Part shown: one piece after another, positions 1-11,201 of the stretch | Numbering within the stretch: position 1 is the stretch's first letter | How the letters are laid out: each line of letters begins with the position of its first letter | Assembly: GCA_030295235.1 (NCBI GenBank) | Contig: AP026135.1 | Span: forward strand, 211,001 to 275,000 | DNA from: Fistulifera solaris | Lineage: Eukaryota; Bacillariophyta; Bacillariophyceae; Naviculales; Stauroneidaceae | DNA length: 64,000 bases | Reading direction: 5' to 3' | Notes under the pieces: generated by a model | Databases searched by the model: none | Seen by the model: the letters and a program-made list of their open reading frames with translations, nothing else | What the model was told of the DNA's origin: nothing | Translations under genes and position numbers: made by a program

Positions 1-1
1 C

Positions 2-319
2 TCTGTTTCGAACCAGCTGTACGCTTCGTACGCCATGGGTAAGGATGTGATGGCCATGAAGGCCGTTGTCGGAGAAGAAGCCTTGTCGATGGAGGATCAC
101 TTGTATTTGAGCTTCTTGGAGCGCTTTGAAGGCAAGTTTATTTCACAAGGACCCTACCAGGCGCGTACTATCTTCGAGTCGTTGGATCTGGCCTGGAGTA
201 TTTTGCGAGCATTCCCGAAAGAACTGCTCAAGAAGATCCCGAAGAAAACGTTGGATCAGTACTATGCCCGTCGCCGGGAAGCAGCGGAAGACTTCAATCA
301 GGCGGCGGGATCCAGTTAA
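2..319 (+). CDS. ATP6V1B: V-type H+-ATPase subunit B, C-terminal end (partial)
   Basis: The last 105 codons of the regulatory, non-catalytic B subunit of the V1 sector. This cytosolic ring couples ATP hydrolysis to proton pumping into vacuoles and endosomes. The frame is open from base 2, so the gene starts to the left of the window. Family landmarks are the segments [27 protein letters not shown]-like [28 protein letters not shown] and the terminal KTLDQYY. The stop is followed by a non-coding tail. The proteolipid subunit c of the same enzyme lies at 43,110-43,703. Identity is secure; only the C-terminal helical domain is visible. Confidence 0.93.
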   Translation, partial: SVSNQLYASYAMGKDVMAMKAVVGEEALSMEDHLYLSFLERFEGKFISQGPYQARTIFESLDLAWSILRAFPKELLKKIPKKTLDQYYARRREAAEDFNQAAGSS

Positions 320-388
320 CGTTATTTATAGAAAGCGGTTATTTCTGCATTTATCATAATTATTATAGAAGTGGGCTATCACTGCTTT

Positions 389-709
389 CTAGACTCTCTT
401 CGTGGATACTCTGTGTTGCTTTGACTTTCTGCTTGCTCCCAATCGCCCGTGATTGCCTCGTTTACGAGTTCTACCCTCAGAGTCCTTGATTGACTGAAAG
501 TGGTGTTTCATCAATACTAATAAGGAAGTCATCAAAATCATCAGTTGGGCCAGCAATGCGGTGAGTTGGACCGCATACAAATAATGGAACCTTTGCCAGG
601 CGCGGCGACGAGCCCGCCGCGCAGCCGCTAGCTGTGAATAGATGCAAGATTCCTTGTTGGAACGGAAGAGAGTCATCAGGATAAGTTTGTAGATATCAGA
701 GACGTACAA
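389..709 (-). CDS. Weak candidate ORF, small basic membrane protein
   Basis: A 106-codon ORF with an Arg-rich patch (AARRARRRAWQRF), then one hydrophobic stretch of about 24 residues (LYAVQLTALLAQLMILM) and a basic tail. I recognise no family. Length and composition are compatible with a small membrane protein but also with chance. The rest of the 320-1,028 gap, including the promoter side of the next gene, shows no other feature I can support. Confidence 0.2.
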   Translation of the reverse strand: MYVSDIYKLILMTLFRSNKESCIYSQLAAARRARRRAWQRFHYLYAVQLTALLAQLMILMTSLLVLMKHHFQSIKDSEGRTRKRGNHGRLGASRKSKQHRVSTKRV

Positions 710-1028
710 TGACAGAATGCATTACGAAGGAAAAAAGAAGCAGAAATAATAATAATGTGATGGCGTTTTGATGCACCGCTGAAAAATGCGATGCCCTTGC
801 AAACTGGGACTCACAAGCTGTCGCAACGGTGCAATTGTATATTACTATCGTGGTTATTGTGCATTCCTGTACGTCAACCGCCTTGAACCTAAAGCGTCAG
901 TCGGATGCGACGACTTAGGATGCGATCGAGATGACATGAAAATTTGGAACTTTTTCATTGCAAAGGATCATCGGTGTTTGTCATCACATTTTTATCATTC
1001 ATTATTAATTCATTGAAACTGTAGAAGA

Positions 1029-2297
1029 ATGGGACAGTTCAAAACTTTGATCCTGCTGGCGACAACGTCCTTAATTTGGGAGCAGTCCTTGGCGTTCGTC
1101 GTACCTCAACCATCACTTTCGCGATGTGTTTCGGTAATGGCAGCCGGTGGCAACAAGAAGCGCCGTCGGAGAAAAGAAGCACCGACCGGATCCACCGCGA
1201 TAGACCCTATCAAATTAGAAAAAGAGGCAGTCGAAGAAGAAGAAGGTGACGAGACTACGATATCAACAAAAGAATTATCCCAATTCGATCTCAAGCCGGA
1301 TGGTGTTGCGCAAGGTAAGGCTTCTTTTGTACGAGTTTGTTTCGACAGATAAGGTCGGATTCTCACATCGATTCCTTTCCTAATCGTAGATTCCACCATT
1401 TTCTTGCAGGACATTGAAGAGGTGGCACAATTCAACTTCAAAAATCGCGATGATATTTTTAAAGGTACGTTCTTTGATTGCGTTTTTTGTATCATGTATG
1501 CAATCACTGAAAAGCACATTAGGTATCGGAGACGAGGAAAGACCGGCCCCAAGTACGACGGATGCGGCTATTCCTTTGCCCGATATCAGGGAGGCTCGAC
1601 AAAAGAAGCTTCTAGAAGAAGAATTGGCGCGGATGGAAGAAGAAAAAGAGTTATCGAAACCTAAAATCAAGCGTAGTGATAGGGCGGCTTTCATGAAGGT
1701 AAGCGCAAACTACTAGCGGAAGATACAATGTTGTGATTTTGAACTGATTCCGAACACCGCTTAATCTATATCTCCCAGTTACTCGAGCAACAACCATTCT
1801 CGGATGCCGATGATTCTTTGTTTGAAGAAGAGGAGTACACCACAATCAGCGCTTTGTTAGGAGAACGGTCGGCCAAGTTTATCGGTATTCCAGCCGGCCC
1901 AATTCAAGTGGGTCACTTCATCGGTGCATTGGGTATTTTGCTCATGGCCTTTGTGGAGTACCCTGGCTTCCCATTGACCAACTTACCGACACCCCTGCGC
2001 GGAGCATTACAAGGAGGTAAGTAATTGAAAAATACCGTTGTAGTGTTGAAGGACTAGTACATTTCTCAATGTCCTCAACTTTGGAAAGGCTTGGGTATTG
2101 TTTACGGAATCAACACAGTGTTGGCAGTTGCAGCTGCATTCCAGGCACGTCAAAGAGACCAACCAATTCCACTATGGGTGGCAAAAACATGGGCCGTCGG
2201 CGGTCTAGCTTATGATCAGCTAACACAATTACCAACACTTGAGTCAATCGAGAAAGCAAAATCTGTCAAGGGGGCTAGATCGAAAAAGAAGCGCTGA
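1029..2297 (+). CDS. Plastid-targeted two-helix membrane protein, five exons
   Basis: Exons by GT/AG and frame: 1029-1314, 1390-1464, 1523-1698, 1779-2016, 2089-2297. The total is 984 nt, or 327 residues. The N-terminus is a hydrophobic signal peptide ending LAFVVP, the diatom bipartite plastid-targeting pattern with Phe at the cleavage point. A lysine/arginine and Glu-rich soluble segment follows (residues about 40-200). The C-terminal third is conserved-looking, with FIGIPAGPIQVGHF, a hydrophobic helix, VEYPGFPLTNLPTP, a second helix and a basic KSVKGARSKKKR tail. The helix-turn-helix layout suggests a thylakoid or envelope membrane protein. I cannot name a function. Introns are 57-80 bp. 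Confidence 0.7.
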
Positions 2298-2470
2298 GAT
2301 TGCTAGTTGGGTTGCGTGGTTCACGATATTTACAACAGTAACAGTTAATGCATTCTGGTTCAATCGCTAGCCAATGTACGTTATGAATACAACAGATTTT
2401 TTTTATGAAGGTCCTAATTTATTATGCAATTGTGACGCCCGCCATATGTTACTTGGACAGCCTTCCCAGT

Positions 2471-3810
2471 CTATTCTTTCATAGAGGGATCCGTGACACT
2501 GGAGGGCGGAGGGTTAGAAGATCTTCGATACGGGCGGCTATTCGGAATACCTCGATGTTGGCTCATCATCATGCGCATTCGTACTCGTGGAGTATGCGAC
2601 CCACCTGATTTGCCAACAGATAGTACTCGATGACCGGACAAGCCCGTTCGAAAATCGATCCCGTCGAAGGAGGAAGTGTGTGTCGGCATTCTCGGCAACG
2701 AATGCATTTGCTCCGTTCGGTTGTTCATGTTCTCGTCGCATTCTGACCCCGTGTAGTAAAACAATTGCCTGTAATTTTGTTCGTTTTCACCCTTTTGATA
2801 ATCAGGGGAAGCTTGACGAGTGGGAGTATCCTCAAACGAATTTGTAGCCGATGAACCAGGGGAGCTTTGTGGTGTTTGAAAGGTAGGTTTTACAATATGT
2901 TGTTCGGGGGTGGTGGGATAAGACTCAAAGGAGACGGGCTCCATAAAGTTGGGAGCCGCGGTTTCCAGCGCAGCTTCCAATTGACGACTCAAGTTGGTTT
3001 CCAGCTTGCGGTTCGCTTCCAGTTCTCGTTGCAAGTCAGCGCTTCGATTTCGAACCGTTTTTAGTAGCCCTTCTAATCGACAAGCTTCGTCAACAGGTGT
3101 CCCGACTGGTAAAAATGTGAGAAAAGGTGGCGTACGAGCAACAATGCATGCGACTAGTCCTCACCTTTGACAAGCTGTGATTTATTGGCCTTGACAAATC
3201 CTGCGTTTCGTGCCAGACGGGCTATGCCATTCTCGAAATCCACAACTTGTATTTTCTGACGTTTCATGAGCACTGTGCTGTCTACTTCTCTGTTTTTCAT
3301 TTCACCTTCGGTGTTGCGCGGATCCCAAGATACGACGGTCAAGGGCTCTTTTACAAGATAGGTGCCACAAGAACTCGACAAGGCTGTTGTGCCATGGATC
3401 ATCGGATGCGACTCATACATTTCCTCGTCATCCTCCATGGCGGCATTGTCTCCCGCCGACGGACGCGACTGACATTCCGCTACTTCCATCAATGACATCA
3501 ATACAAGATTCTTCGGTATGGGGAGCGGTGTTGTGGAAGTTGGCGGGGCATGCGAACGGACAGGCGACTGTGGACTCATGAGGGCGTGAACGGCACGAGA
3601 AGACGGAATCGAGTGACTGCTCAAATACAAGGACTCTCGACATTCCATGCACTTGTCTATGCGTTTGGTGCACGGCAAGCACACAAACGTGTGTCCACAG
3701 GGAAGGACCATGGGAGGACGATCCTTGAGATGGAAGGCTTCAAAGCATATCAGGCAATGAAAAGGGATCCGCTTGGCCGTTTCAGCGGCCATTTTGGATG
3801 GAGTATCCAT
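2471..3810 (-). CDS. RING finger protein with C-terminal coiled coil
   Basis: Two exons, 3810-3165 and 3105-2471 (59 bp intron, GTGAGG donor, phase 1), giving 426 residues. A C3HC4 RING lies at residues about 19-58: CLIC, CGHTFVC, CTKRI and CMEC supply the zinc ligands, so an E3 ubiquitin ligase role is likely. The middle is Ser/Pro-rich and low in structure. After the intron a short heptad-like stretch (LQRELEANRKLETNLSRQL) predicts a coiled coil, followed by a disordered Ser/Thr/Pro tail rich in possible phosphosites. No substrate-binding domain is visible. It is divergent from the IP5 2-kinase gene at 4,320. Confidence 0.75.
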
Positions 3811-4319
3811 GATCGTAAATGCTTATTGTTTAATAATTATGAATGAATGATGACCTTTGGAAAATATTTTCATCTTTGATTGGAAAGAATAGCTGTTTCA
3901 TGTTCGTTGTGAATCATGATGGGGGAGAGATTTTGGTGTTCCATTCGTCCACTTCACAATAATCGAAAAAATGTTTCGCCCTAAAATTTTAATTCGCATA
4001 ATGTATACTATGGGAGCGGAGACGTATACAATTATTCGTATCTGTAGCTCGCTATAAAAAGAAGGCCTAAGATCACGGAGCGAGCCGGCCATAAAACCTT
4101 TTAAGTACTCATCTCACTATCACATGGCAGTCCACTCTTTTCACCACTTTACGCGTGGCGGGAGAATTTGATAAGAAACGATTGCGACGCGGAGCGACAT
4201 AACGATCGACGCAAGGATTGCCAACAACATAGTGTTTATTGACACGCATCTCGTCTCAACAAAAGTATCATTATTTGTTGCTGTTTAGAAAGCTCTTTTA
4301 AACTTTTGACAAACAGTGC
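3811..4319. promoter_or_regulatory. Shared intergenic region between divergent RING and IPK1 genes
   Basis: 509 bp without a supported ORF between two start codons pointing away from each other, so it should hold both promoters. It is AT-rich next to both starts. I see no clear TATA box or repeated motif. Confidence 0.45.
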
Positions 4320-5690
4320 ATGATTGATGAGGTGGAAAAACATGACTGGAGCTATCTCACGGAAGGGGGAAAGCATGTGATCTTTTCTTCTTCCTCCTCA
4401 ACATGGCTGCTTCGCATCGACAAAGCCGATCTAGTTAAAGGAGGCCAAGGAAACAAAGGCTGTACAGATGTAGAATTTCTCAGCAACTTTCTTGCGCCCT
4501 ACGTCTCGAAGCCCACGTACTTGAATTTGCCCCCTTGTTTCGCGAAAAAGCTTTTACAAGAAGCGCTCGCGTGTGGTCGCATTCCGGCATCGCGCAAAAA
4601 GGACTGGTCCAGCTCTGACAAAGACAATAAGAAATCGAAGCAACTGCCTACAATCGCTCAATTCGTAAGGGATGCTCGCTTATGGCACTCGGATCCCAGC
4701 CAAAATACACTTTTCAGTGTCGAAATCAAACCCAAAGCGGGCTATCGATGTTTTTCGCCGTTGGTGGATCCGGGTCGTCGCATCAAATATCAAGTTCCCC
4801 GTTTTTGTTTGATGCAACAGCTTCGTGGGTCTTGTAGTAAATACAATCCTCTGGATTTGTTTTCGGGGAATATCGACCGAATGGAAATCGCCGTGCAAGA
4901 ATTATTCCAGTGCCCCCAGAACAATTTGCGGGTGTGGAGAGGGCGAGAAGCATTTGATGCCAAAGGAGATGCTGTTTCTTTTCTAAAAGTAATGACTACT
5001 CGTGTACTTTATGAGGAGCCTTGCTTGTCCAAATTGTTGGAACTACAAAGGCTGGACATTCTCGACGGAGACGGAGCGGTTCTATTATACGAACACCTGA
5101 TCCAATTGTGCGAAGGGCAGGAACATGTGGCCATGGAATTGATCGATTCCAGTTGGAGTATTGCTAATGAAAGAAGCACGTCTATTCTCCCAGAATCTCC
5201 GATTCGCTTGGTGCATCCTTCATCTGAATTATTGTTGTTCGGTGAAAAGATTCGAATGTTTTCACAAGAACTCGACCGGGCATGGCCGAATGTTCCACCG
5301 AAGACATACCTCGATACACAGAGAGAAGAAGCTCTGGATTTGCTCTATCGACTCGATCGAGATGATTCTGTTTTCCTGTTACAGAACTGGCTGTTGTCTC
5401 TTTGCTTGTGTGATGTTAGTGTCTTTGTTACCTTTTCCTGTCGAAGTGACTGTGCAGTTCCTTGGTCCATTCTTCCCCGTACGTACACCACGGAACGTCT
5501 ACAAGAAGCTGGTGTGCCTGGCTTATTGCAGATTCAGCTGTCGAATTCCCATGATAGTAGCGCAGAGTGTGTGGATGTTGAGTTCGAATACTATATTCAT
5601 ATCATCGATTTTGATCGCAAACCGGCGAGTAAGTTAAGGACACGACACTTGAAGGAAAAGGCGCTCAATGGATTAAAGCTAAATATATAA
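4320..5690 (+). CDS. IPK1: Inositol-pentakisphosphate 2-kinase
   Basis: Single-exon gene, 456 residues. The family phosphorylates the 2-position of Ins(1,3,4,5,6)P5 to give InsP6 (phytate), with roles in phosphate storage and mRNA export. Visible family motifs are the N-lobe ATP-binding strand WSYLTEGGKHVIF followed by WLLRIDK, the central EIKPKAGY block, VPRFCLMQQL, YNPLDLFSGN and CPQNNLRVWRG. The C-terminal half is less conserved but continuous with no frame break. The start is the first ATG after the intergenic region and leaves the N-lobe complete. No targeting peptide is seen, so cytosol or nucleus is likely. Confidence 0.88.
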   Translation: MIDEVEKHDWSYLTEGGKHVIFSSSSSTWLLRIDKADLVKGGQGNKGCTDVEFLSNFLAPYVSKPTYLNLPPCFAKKLLQEALACGRIPASRKKDWSSSDKDNKKSKQLPTIAQFVRDARLWHSDPSQNTLFSVEIKPKAGYRCFSPLVDPGRRIKYQVPRFCLMQQLRGSCSKYNPLDLFSGNIDRMEIAVQELFQCPQNNLRVWRGREAFDAKGDAVSFLKVMTTRVLYEEPCLSKLLELQRLDILDGDGAVLLYEHLIQLCEGQEHVAMELIDSSWSIANERSTSILPESPIRLVHPSSELLLFGEKIRMFSQELDRAWPNVPPKTYLDTQREEALDLLYRLDRDDSVFLLQNWLLSLCLCDVSVFVTFSCRSDCAVPWSILPRTYTTERLQEAGVPGLLQIQLSNSHDSSAECVDVEFEYYIHIIDFDRKPASKLRTRHLKEKALNGLKLNI

Positions 5691-5755
5691 AAGAAGGAAT
5701 TGCAAACAGCGTTCTTGGCAATGTTAAAGTAGCTGAAATAATTCATAATAATGTT

Positions 5756-8700
5756 TCACCGGATGTCCATTTTAATTTTGACATTCATTCCTGCAAGTTC
5801 GTTGACCAAATATCTGTAGACATAAGGGAGAATAATAGGCTCAACCGCATCATCATTTCCGTCGTCACGATCTGACGCTTCCATGCAAGCTCGGTTTCTG
5901 CAGAACAGTCTAAGCTTAGGTTTGTTCACAGCATCGAGCGCACTTTGACCAGTTGTTTGAACAATACTTCGCTCTGTCGTCGGCATTAGTAGATCTCCAC
6001 ATCGACTACACGCATAGGCAACGTGCTTGTCACTGCAATTGAGAAGCCGGTCTTGCAAGAGAAAAGCGGTTCCGTGACTAAGAAGACTATCTCGTTCCAT
6101 CTCACCGAGTCGAATTCCACCACCCTTCTTTCTGCCTTTAATGGGCTGCCGAGTGAGCTCATTGATTGGCCCTGTCGCTCGCACTTGATATTTATCAGAT
6201 ACCATGTGACGGAGTCGCTGGTAGTAAACTACTCCAATGTATAGATCAGCCTGCATGACACACCCTGATACCCCGCTATAAAGTGCCTCGCTTCCGTAAT
6301 AGTTGTAGCCTGCTGCCTGGAGTTGTTCTCCAAAGTAGTCAATGGAAACTTTGTCACCGGACTCGTGGAATGTAAATGGCGTAGCGTCTTGATAGCACCC
6401 GTGCATTGCCCCGGCCTTACCAGCCATACTCTCAACTAACATCCCAATCGTCATTCGACTAGGAAATGCGTGTGGATTGATAATCACATCTGGTGACATT
6501 CCGGATTCGCTGAAAGGCATATCCTCCTGAGGCCAGAGAATGCTTAGAACACCCTTCTGCCCGTGTCGACTTGAAAACTTGTCTCCGATGATTGGGTTCC
6601 TCGGAAATCGAAGAGTGATCGATGCCATTTCTTCGGAAGGCTTATCACTGTCACTCGCTAGCTTCCTAACCGATTGAACGTACGCTATTTCTCTTTCTTT
6701 GTGCTTCTTGACCCTATCCTTTCCACTGACAGAGTCTATCACACAATAGATCGGGTCTCCCTCTGTGATTCGATCACCAGTTTGTGGAAACCCATCTTCT
6801 TGGAGGCTTTCGTACCTGTACTTGTCGCCGTCCCATTTGTTGCCAATCGAACTCTCGCTTCGGCGCCAGATGACGGAGCACCCGCCATTTTGGCTTCTTC
6901 CGCGAGATCAACCAGCATTGTTTTGTACACTGATGCGTGACCAAATCCTCTTTCATAGGAGCTTTTGTTGAGAATCATAGCGTCTTCCATATCAAAACCG
7001 GTGTAACTAAGGACAGCTGGCAGAGAGAGTGAGACAATGTAAATGCTGGAGAAGACCGAAGCTTGGCAAATACTTACCAACAACAGCATTGGCCCCATTA
7101 GGGTATTCGTCCATTTTGTACTTTCCATGCGTTGACGTCTGTACCAGTGGTGCCTGCGGATTCTGTAGTCTGTACAGCTTATTGTCAGGTCTATAAGGGA
7201 ACGAATGACATGGCGTTCCCATTGTTTGTTTCCCCATCTGGCACTGGTACATGTTACGAGGAGACTGGTTCTGATCTGAAAATGGAGTCAAGTTTGCAAT
7301 CAAACTGAGCATGTCAGTCGGATCAAGCTCTTGGTGGGTGGTAATACCTTCTCGGATGTCCTCATCAAGACACGCAATATCCATAAACGCTTGCTCAAGC
7401 GGTCCAATCAATTCTATTTTTCCGCTAGACCTCTGAAGCACAGGACGCACGAGTCGCGCTGCTCCGGTAAACAAAAACAGCCCAGGGTATGGTGATCCTC
7501 GATTGCCAGGTGGGACATATGCTGCTTCAAGTGTCGGAGGAACTATCGGCGGTTCTGATACCTTCAAACTGCGTAAATGGACAGATATCTTTTGCAAGTC
7601 GATGCACTTGCTCCTCCTACAATACGACCATCGATGCAAACCGGAAGGAGGTGGTGTAAACTCGGAGCTCGACCATCTCCATTGCTACTTCCACAACCAA
7701 CCGGCGAAATGCCAAGCGATATGAGTAATTGCTCGAGGTCCTTCATTCCTTTTTCATTCAATTTTGCGGGGTACGTCATTATTTTGGACTTGAGCGCCAA
7801 ATGGCTGAGTAAACCACACGGCCCTCCATCAGGAGTGTGTACCGGACACAAGAAGCCCCACTGGTCTGGAAGTAATTTCCGCACAGCAGTAGTTTTCATC
7901 TCCATGAAAAATTGACCTCGGTGGACCGATCGAAAGTGCGCGCAATACCGCAGGAAATTCAGCCTTTCGGCAACAATCGTGTATCCAGAGACCTGCATCA
8001 AATCTAAACCCGTTGTCGAGACAATGTTACCTGTGGATAGAAAGTGCTGCACTTTCTTCCCAATTCCACCCGACCCCTTTCCTGAATATCGATCCACCAT
8101 CTTTTCCCAATACCGCTGGTCATGCGTTAGTTTAGCCGACGTGCGGACAAAGTCTTTCCTCATCTCAATATAAATACCCAACCTCATCGCCTGCAAGAAC
8201 TCTTCAAACTTTTCTTTGACGAATGCGCACATAAGATGACCAGGAAGAAGGATCTCTTGGTTTTGCAAAGAATCGGCATTGTCCACCCCACAATCACCTG
8301 CAGCAAAAGAATAAACCTTTCTCAACATCATCAACAAGCACTCTAACTTGTCACTGTAATTTTCGAGATGAATCATGATATACCTTCGAATCATGAAGTG
8401 TCCAATGTCAATGTCACTGGTCGTTTCCGCTTTCAAGCTCAGTCGTCGGAATCGTGCCCCTATAAACGCCAGGCATTCATCCGGTGTATTGAGCTGACGA
8501 AAGCGCGCACGAGCATCTTGCAACAACAAGCCCGCTCGCGCCACCAAAAAGGTGTTGGTATCATCCCCCTGAACGATCCGACGGTACAGTTCTTCGTCGG
8601 TAATTCCTCCCCGACGATCTGACCCCGCGGCAACATCGGCCGCTCCTACCGATGAGCCACTCAACGATCGCAGTAGCAAGATGACGGGAATCAAAAATTC

Positions 8701-9570
8701 TTGTTTGCGACACACAAAGCGCAAACTGGCTCCGCCCGTGGTCAAATAATGCACCGTATTCGTGATACTGGTCTGATCCCCATTCGATCGAGCACACCGC
8801 ATGGCGACACCCAGATCTGTATACGTATTTCCACGATTTTTATAATTGGAACGTTGAATGGCGGTGGGATGATTGCGACGCGGAATCTGCAACAATCGGA
8901 CACACCGTTCAATGCCCTTGACGACAAAGTATCCACCCGCTTCATTTTGCTGTCCGCGTGGGAAGTGAGTAGCGAAAAAAATCTGGCACGGTATTATTAT
9001 ACTATTCAGTATTCCTTGTCTTACCTCTTCTTTGAGTTGAATTAACTGTTTCGGTTCTAGTTGATGCAAATGACACGCTCGACTCATCACACAAATGGGA
9101 ATATTGCCAAACGCCCGTTTCGGCAAGCGCACCGTTTTTCCCGGAAACGTTTGTCCATTGCGTCTTTCCTGTATTTGATAACAAAACGTCGCTGTCATGG
9201 GTCCCACATACATGAGATTGCGTTCGCGACATTCTCGTGGCAACAAAGGCTTATTATTATTACTACTATTGCCATCTTGTTGTCGACAGGGAGGACTGAC
9301 CCGGACATCTTCGATCCAAAATTGCAACGATGGTATTTCACTCCAGTCTAGTTGTTGTTGTTGTTGTTGTAATGATAATTTGCGGGGATCTACAAGACAC
9401 AATTCGGCTGGTTCAATGTCCTGTATGCCTTGACTCAATCCGACATCTAAAAAGTAATTGAAGGAATCGACGTGCGGGGCCGTCAACTCACGCAATTGTT
9501 CAACATCTTGCAAATGCGGTTCATGACCATTGCGAAAGGAAGGACACGTCTCGACGGGGCCTGATTTCAT
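5756..9570 (-). CDS. RPA2: DNA-directed RNA polymerase I second-largest subunit (RPA135)
   Basis: The second-largest catalytic-core subunit of Pol I, which transcribes rRNA. Exons 9570-9025, 8949-7078 and 7016-5756 (introns 75 and 61 bp). The start context [17 protein letters not shown] is typical of RPA2. Further marks are [28 protein letters not shown], the nucleotide-site block [32 protein letters not shown], and a C-terminal zinc site with CSRCG and CRNRAC. A polyQ run near residue 70 comes from a TTG/CAA repeat. The frame breaks twice, at T runs 7590-7593 and 6836-6838 (forward strand). Adding one base to each restores alignment and gives 3,681 nt, 1,226 residues, close to yeast Rpa135. 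I read these as sequence errors in an essential gene. Confidence 0.9.
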
Positions 9571-9980
9571 TCTACAGAGAGTGTACTGATGATAATAAAA
9601 GGATACAACGAGAAAAACAGAGAAGGACAAATAATAATAATGGGGGATCTCTCGGTTTTTTCTTTTGGTGCCAGGTACCAGGTATATTTTTTCTTCGGAA
9701 AAAAAAATAGGAGTAATAAAAAAGTTGGATGGCGACGATGTGTGTTGGCATTCGACAGCCAGACGTTCGTGAGTCAAATGAATCCCATGTCGCACCGAAA
9801 TCGAGGTACACCTTGTATACGACGTACGACCACGCGATCTTTATCCTTCAACTCTCCTCACACGTAAAAATGGCTGACAAGAGGAATGGATCGCGTCGTA
9901 CAAGTACTTTGTACCTTTTGGCTTCCTTTGGTTGAACTGAACGTTTTATCAATTATTTCAATAATATTCATTAATACACC
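9571..9980. promoter_or_regulatory. Divergent intergenic region, RPA2 and Lhc gene
   Basis: 410 bp between two outward-facing genes. It contains CCAGGTACCAGG (about 9,671-9,682) and, 66 bp before the Lhc start codon, GTACTTTGTAC (9,904-9,914). The same 11-mer recurs in two other intergenic regions of the window. Regulatory role is inferred from position and recurrence only. Confidence 0.4.
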
Positions 9981-10867
9981 ATGAAGTCCGCTGTTGTTGC
10001 ATCACTCATCGCCTCCGCGGCTGCGTTTGCTCCCGCCTCGCAGACTGGTATGTCGATTGCATTATAATATTATACTCTGTATTATTTTATTTTTTTGGAA
10101 GCGAGCAGCATTGAGAAAGCCGAAAGCTGTAGAGTTTGTAGAATGACTGGAATGAATGCTAGTCTGGCTAGACAAATAGCGTATCAAACAGATATATATT
10201 CGCTTTCTCAATAATTTGCAATACAAAAGCCTCCTCACTCTTTTTTTCTCTTTGTTTCTCTTTCATACTACTTCCAGCACGCCCAACGACCCAGCTCTTT
10301 GAAGACGCTGCGGCCACTCCGGCGGCGGTGGCGACCCCCGTCTACAAGGCCAGTCCGGCTTTGCCGTTCTTGGAATATCCCCCCAATTTGGCCGGATACG
10401 CCGGTGATGTTGGCTTTGATCCGTTCCGTTTTTCCGACTTTTGTCCGGTGGATTTCTTGCGCGAATCCGAACTCAAACACGGTCGCATTGCCATGTTGGC
10501 CATTGTTGGCTTTGCTTCGGTCGATTTGGGCTTGCGAGTGTATCCGACACCCGATTTCATGGAAGGCTTGACGTCGGTCACTGCCCATGATGCCTTGGTG
10601 CAAGCCGGATCCATGAGTCAAATTCTGTTGTGGGCGTCGTTCATGGAAGTCTTTGGTACTGCCGCCTTGATTCAAACGTTGCAAGGTTCGGGACGGGCCG
10701 CCGGGGACTTTGGTTTCGATGGTGGTATGCTCAAGAACAAGTCGGCCGCTCAGATCGAAGACATGAAGTTGAAAGAAATCACCCACTGCCGTTTGGCCAT
10801 GTTGGCCTTTGGTGGCATGGTCACACAGGCCGTCTTGTACGACACGGGATTCCCCTATTTGAAGTAA
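9981..10867 (+). CDS. Fucoxanthin chlorophyll a/c-binding protein (Lhc family)
   Basis: Exons 9981-10047 and 10278-10867 (230 bp intron, phase 1), 218 residues. Exon 1 encodes exactly the signal peptide MKSAVVASLIASAAAFAPAS, with the AFAP cleavage motif for plastid import. Mature protein: GFDPFRFSDF, helix 1 with ESELKHGRIAMLA (Glu/Arg ion pair and chlorophyll ligands), helix 2 SQILLWASFMEVFG, and helix 3 KEITHCRLAMLAFGG. The canonical Asn of helix 3 is replaced by His. The GDVGFDP and LREAELKHGR-like blocks are nearer the red-algal-type Lhcr branch than classical Lhcf, but I do not assign a numbered gene. Its 3' end faces that of a second Lhc gene 334 bp away. Confidence 0.88.
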
Positions 10868-11201
10868 ATTGCTTCGAACGAACGAACGAACGAACGAGCA
10901 AGTGAGTGAGGGAGTTGTAGCTAAATCGATACTCTAGAACGAAATCGGCCTTTTTCGATTGACTAGTAGTAAGAGTCTGTCTTGTATTTGGTGTTGCTTC
11001 GATTTTGATTCATGGGCTTTGTCAAATAGTTGTAAATTCGGTATTCTTGCTAGTATCACTTTCGCTTAACGAAACACAGACTTTAGGAAAATGACCCAGC
11101 TCTAATAATGCTGTGATTACCAACTAGAGGATAGCTGCTGCTGCTGCTACTCATGGTTTCTTTCTTCTTTCTTTCTTTCCAAAAGATATACAGTGTTCTT
11201 T
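10868..11201. other. Intergenic region between convergent Lhc genes, simple repeats
   Basis: Contains the 3' ends of both Lhc genes, an ACGA tetranucleotide run just after the first stop (about 10,876-10,897), a GCT triplet run near 11,142-11,150 and a TTTC/TTC tract near 11,157-11,179. No gene or clear terminator is seen. Confidence 0.5.

Noticed and set aside
7564-7640. A 14-nt micro-intron to explain the first RPA2 frame break
   Set aside because: Far too short to splice, and it would delete conserved spacing between the DGRIVGG and LRSLKV blocks. One extra A in an AAAA run (minus strand) aligns perfectly.
5756-9570. RPA2 as a pseudogene
   Set aside because: The protein is conserved everywhere outside two single-base run-length changes, and the same error type affects many unrelated genes here.
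10876-10897. ACGA tandem repeat as a possible CRISPR-like or functional array
   Set aside because: Simple tetranucleotide microsatellite without spacers.
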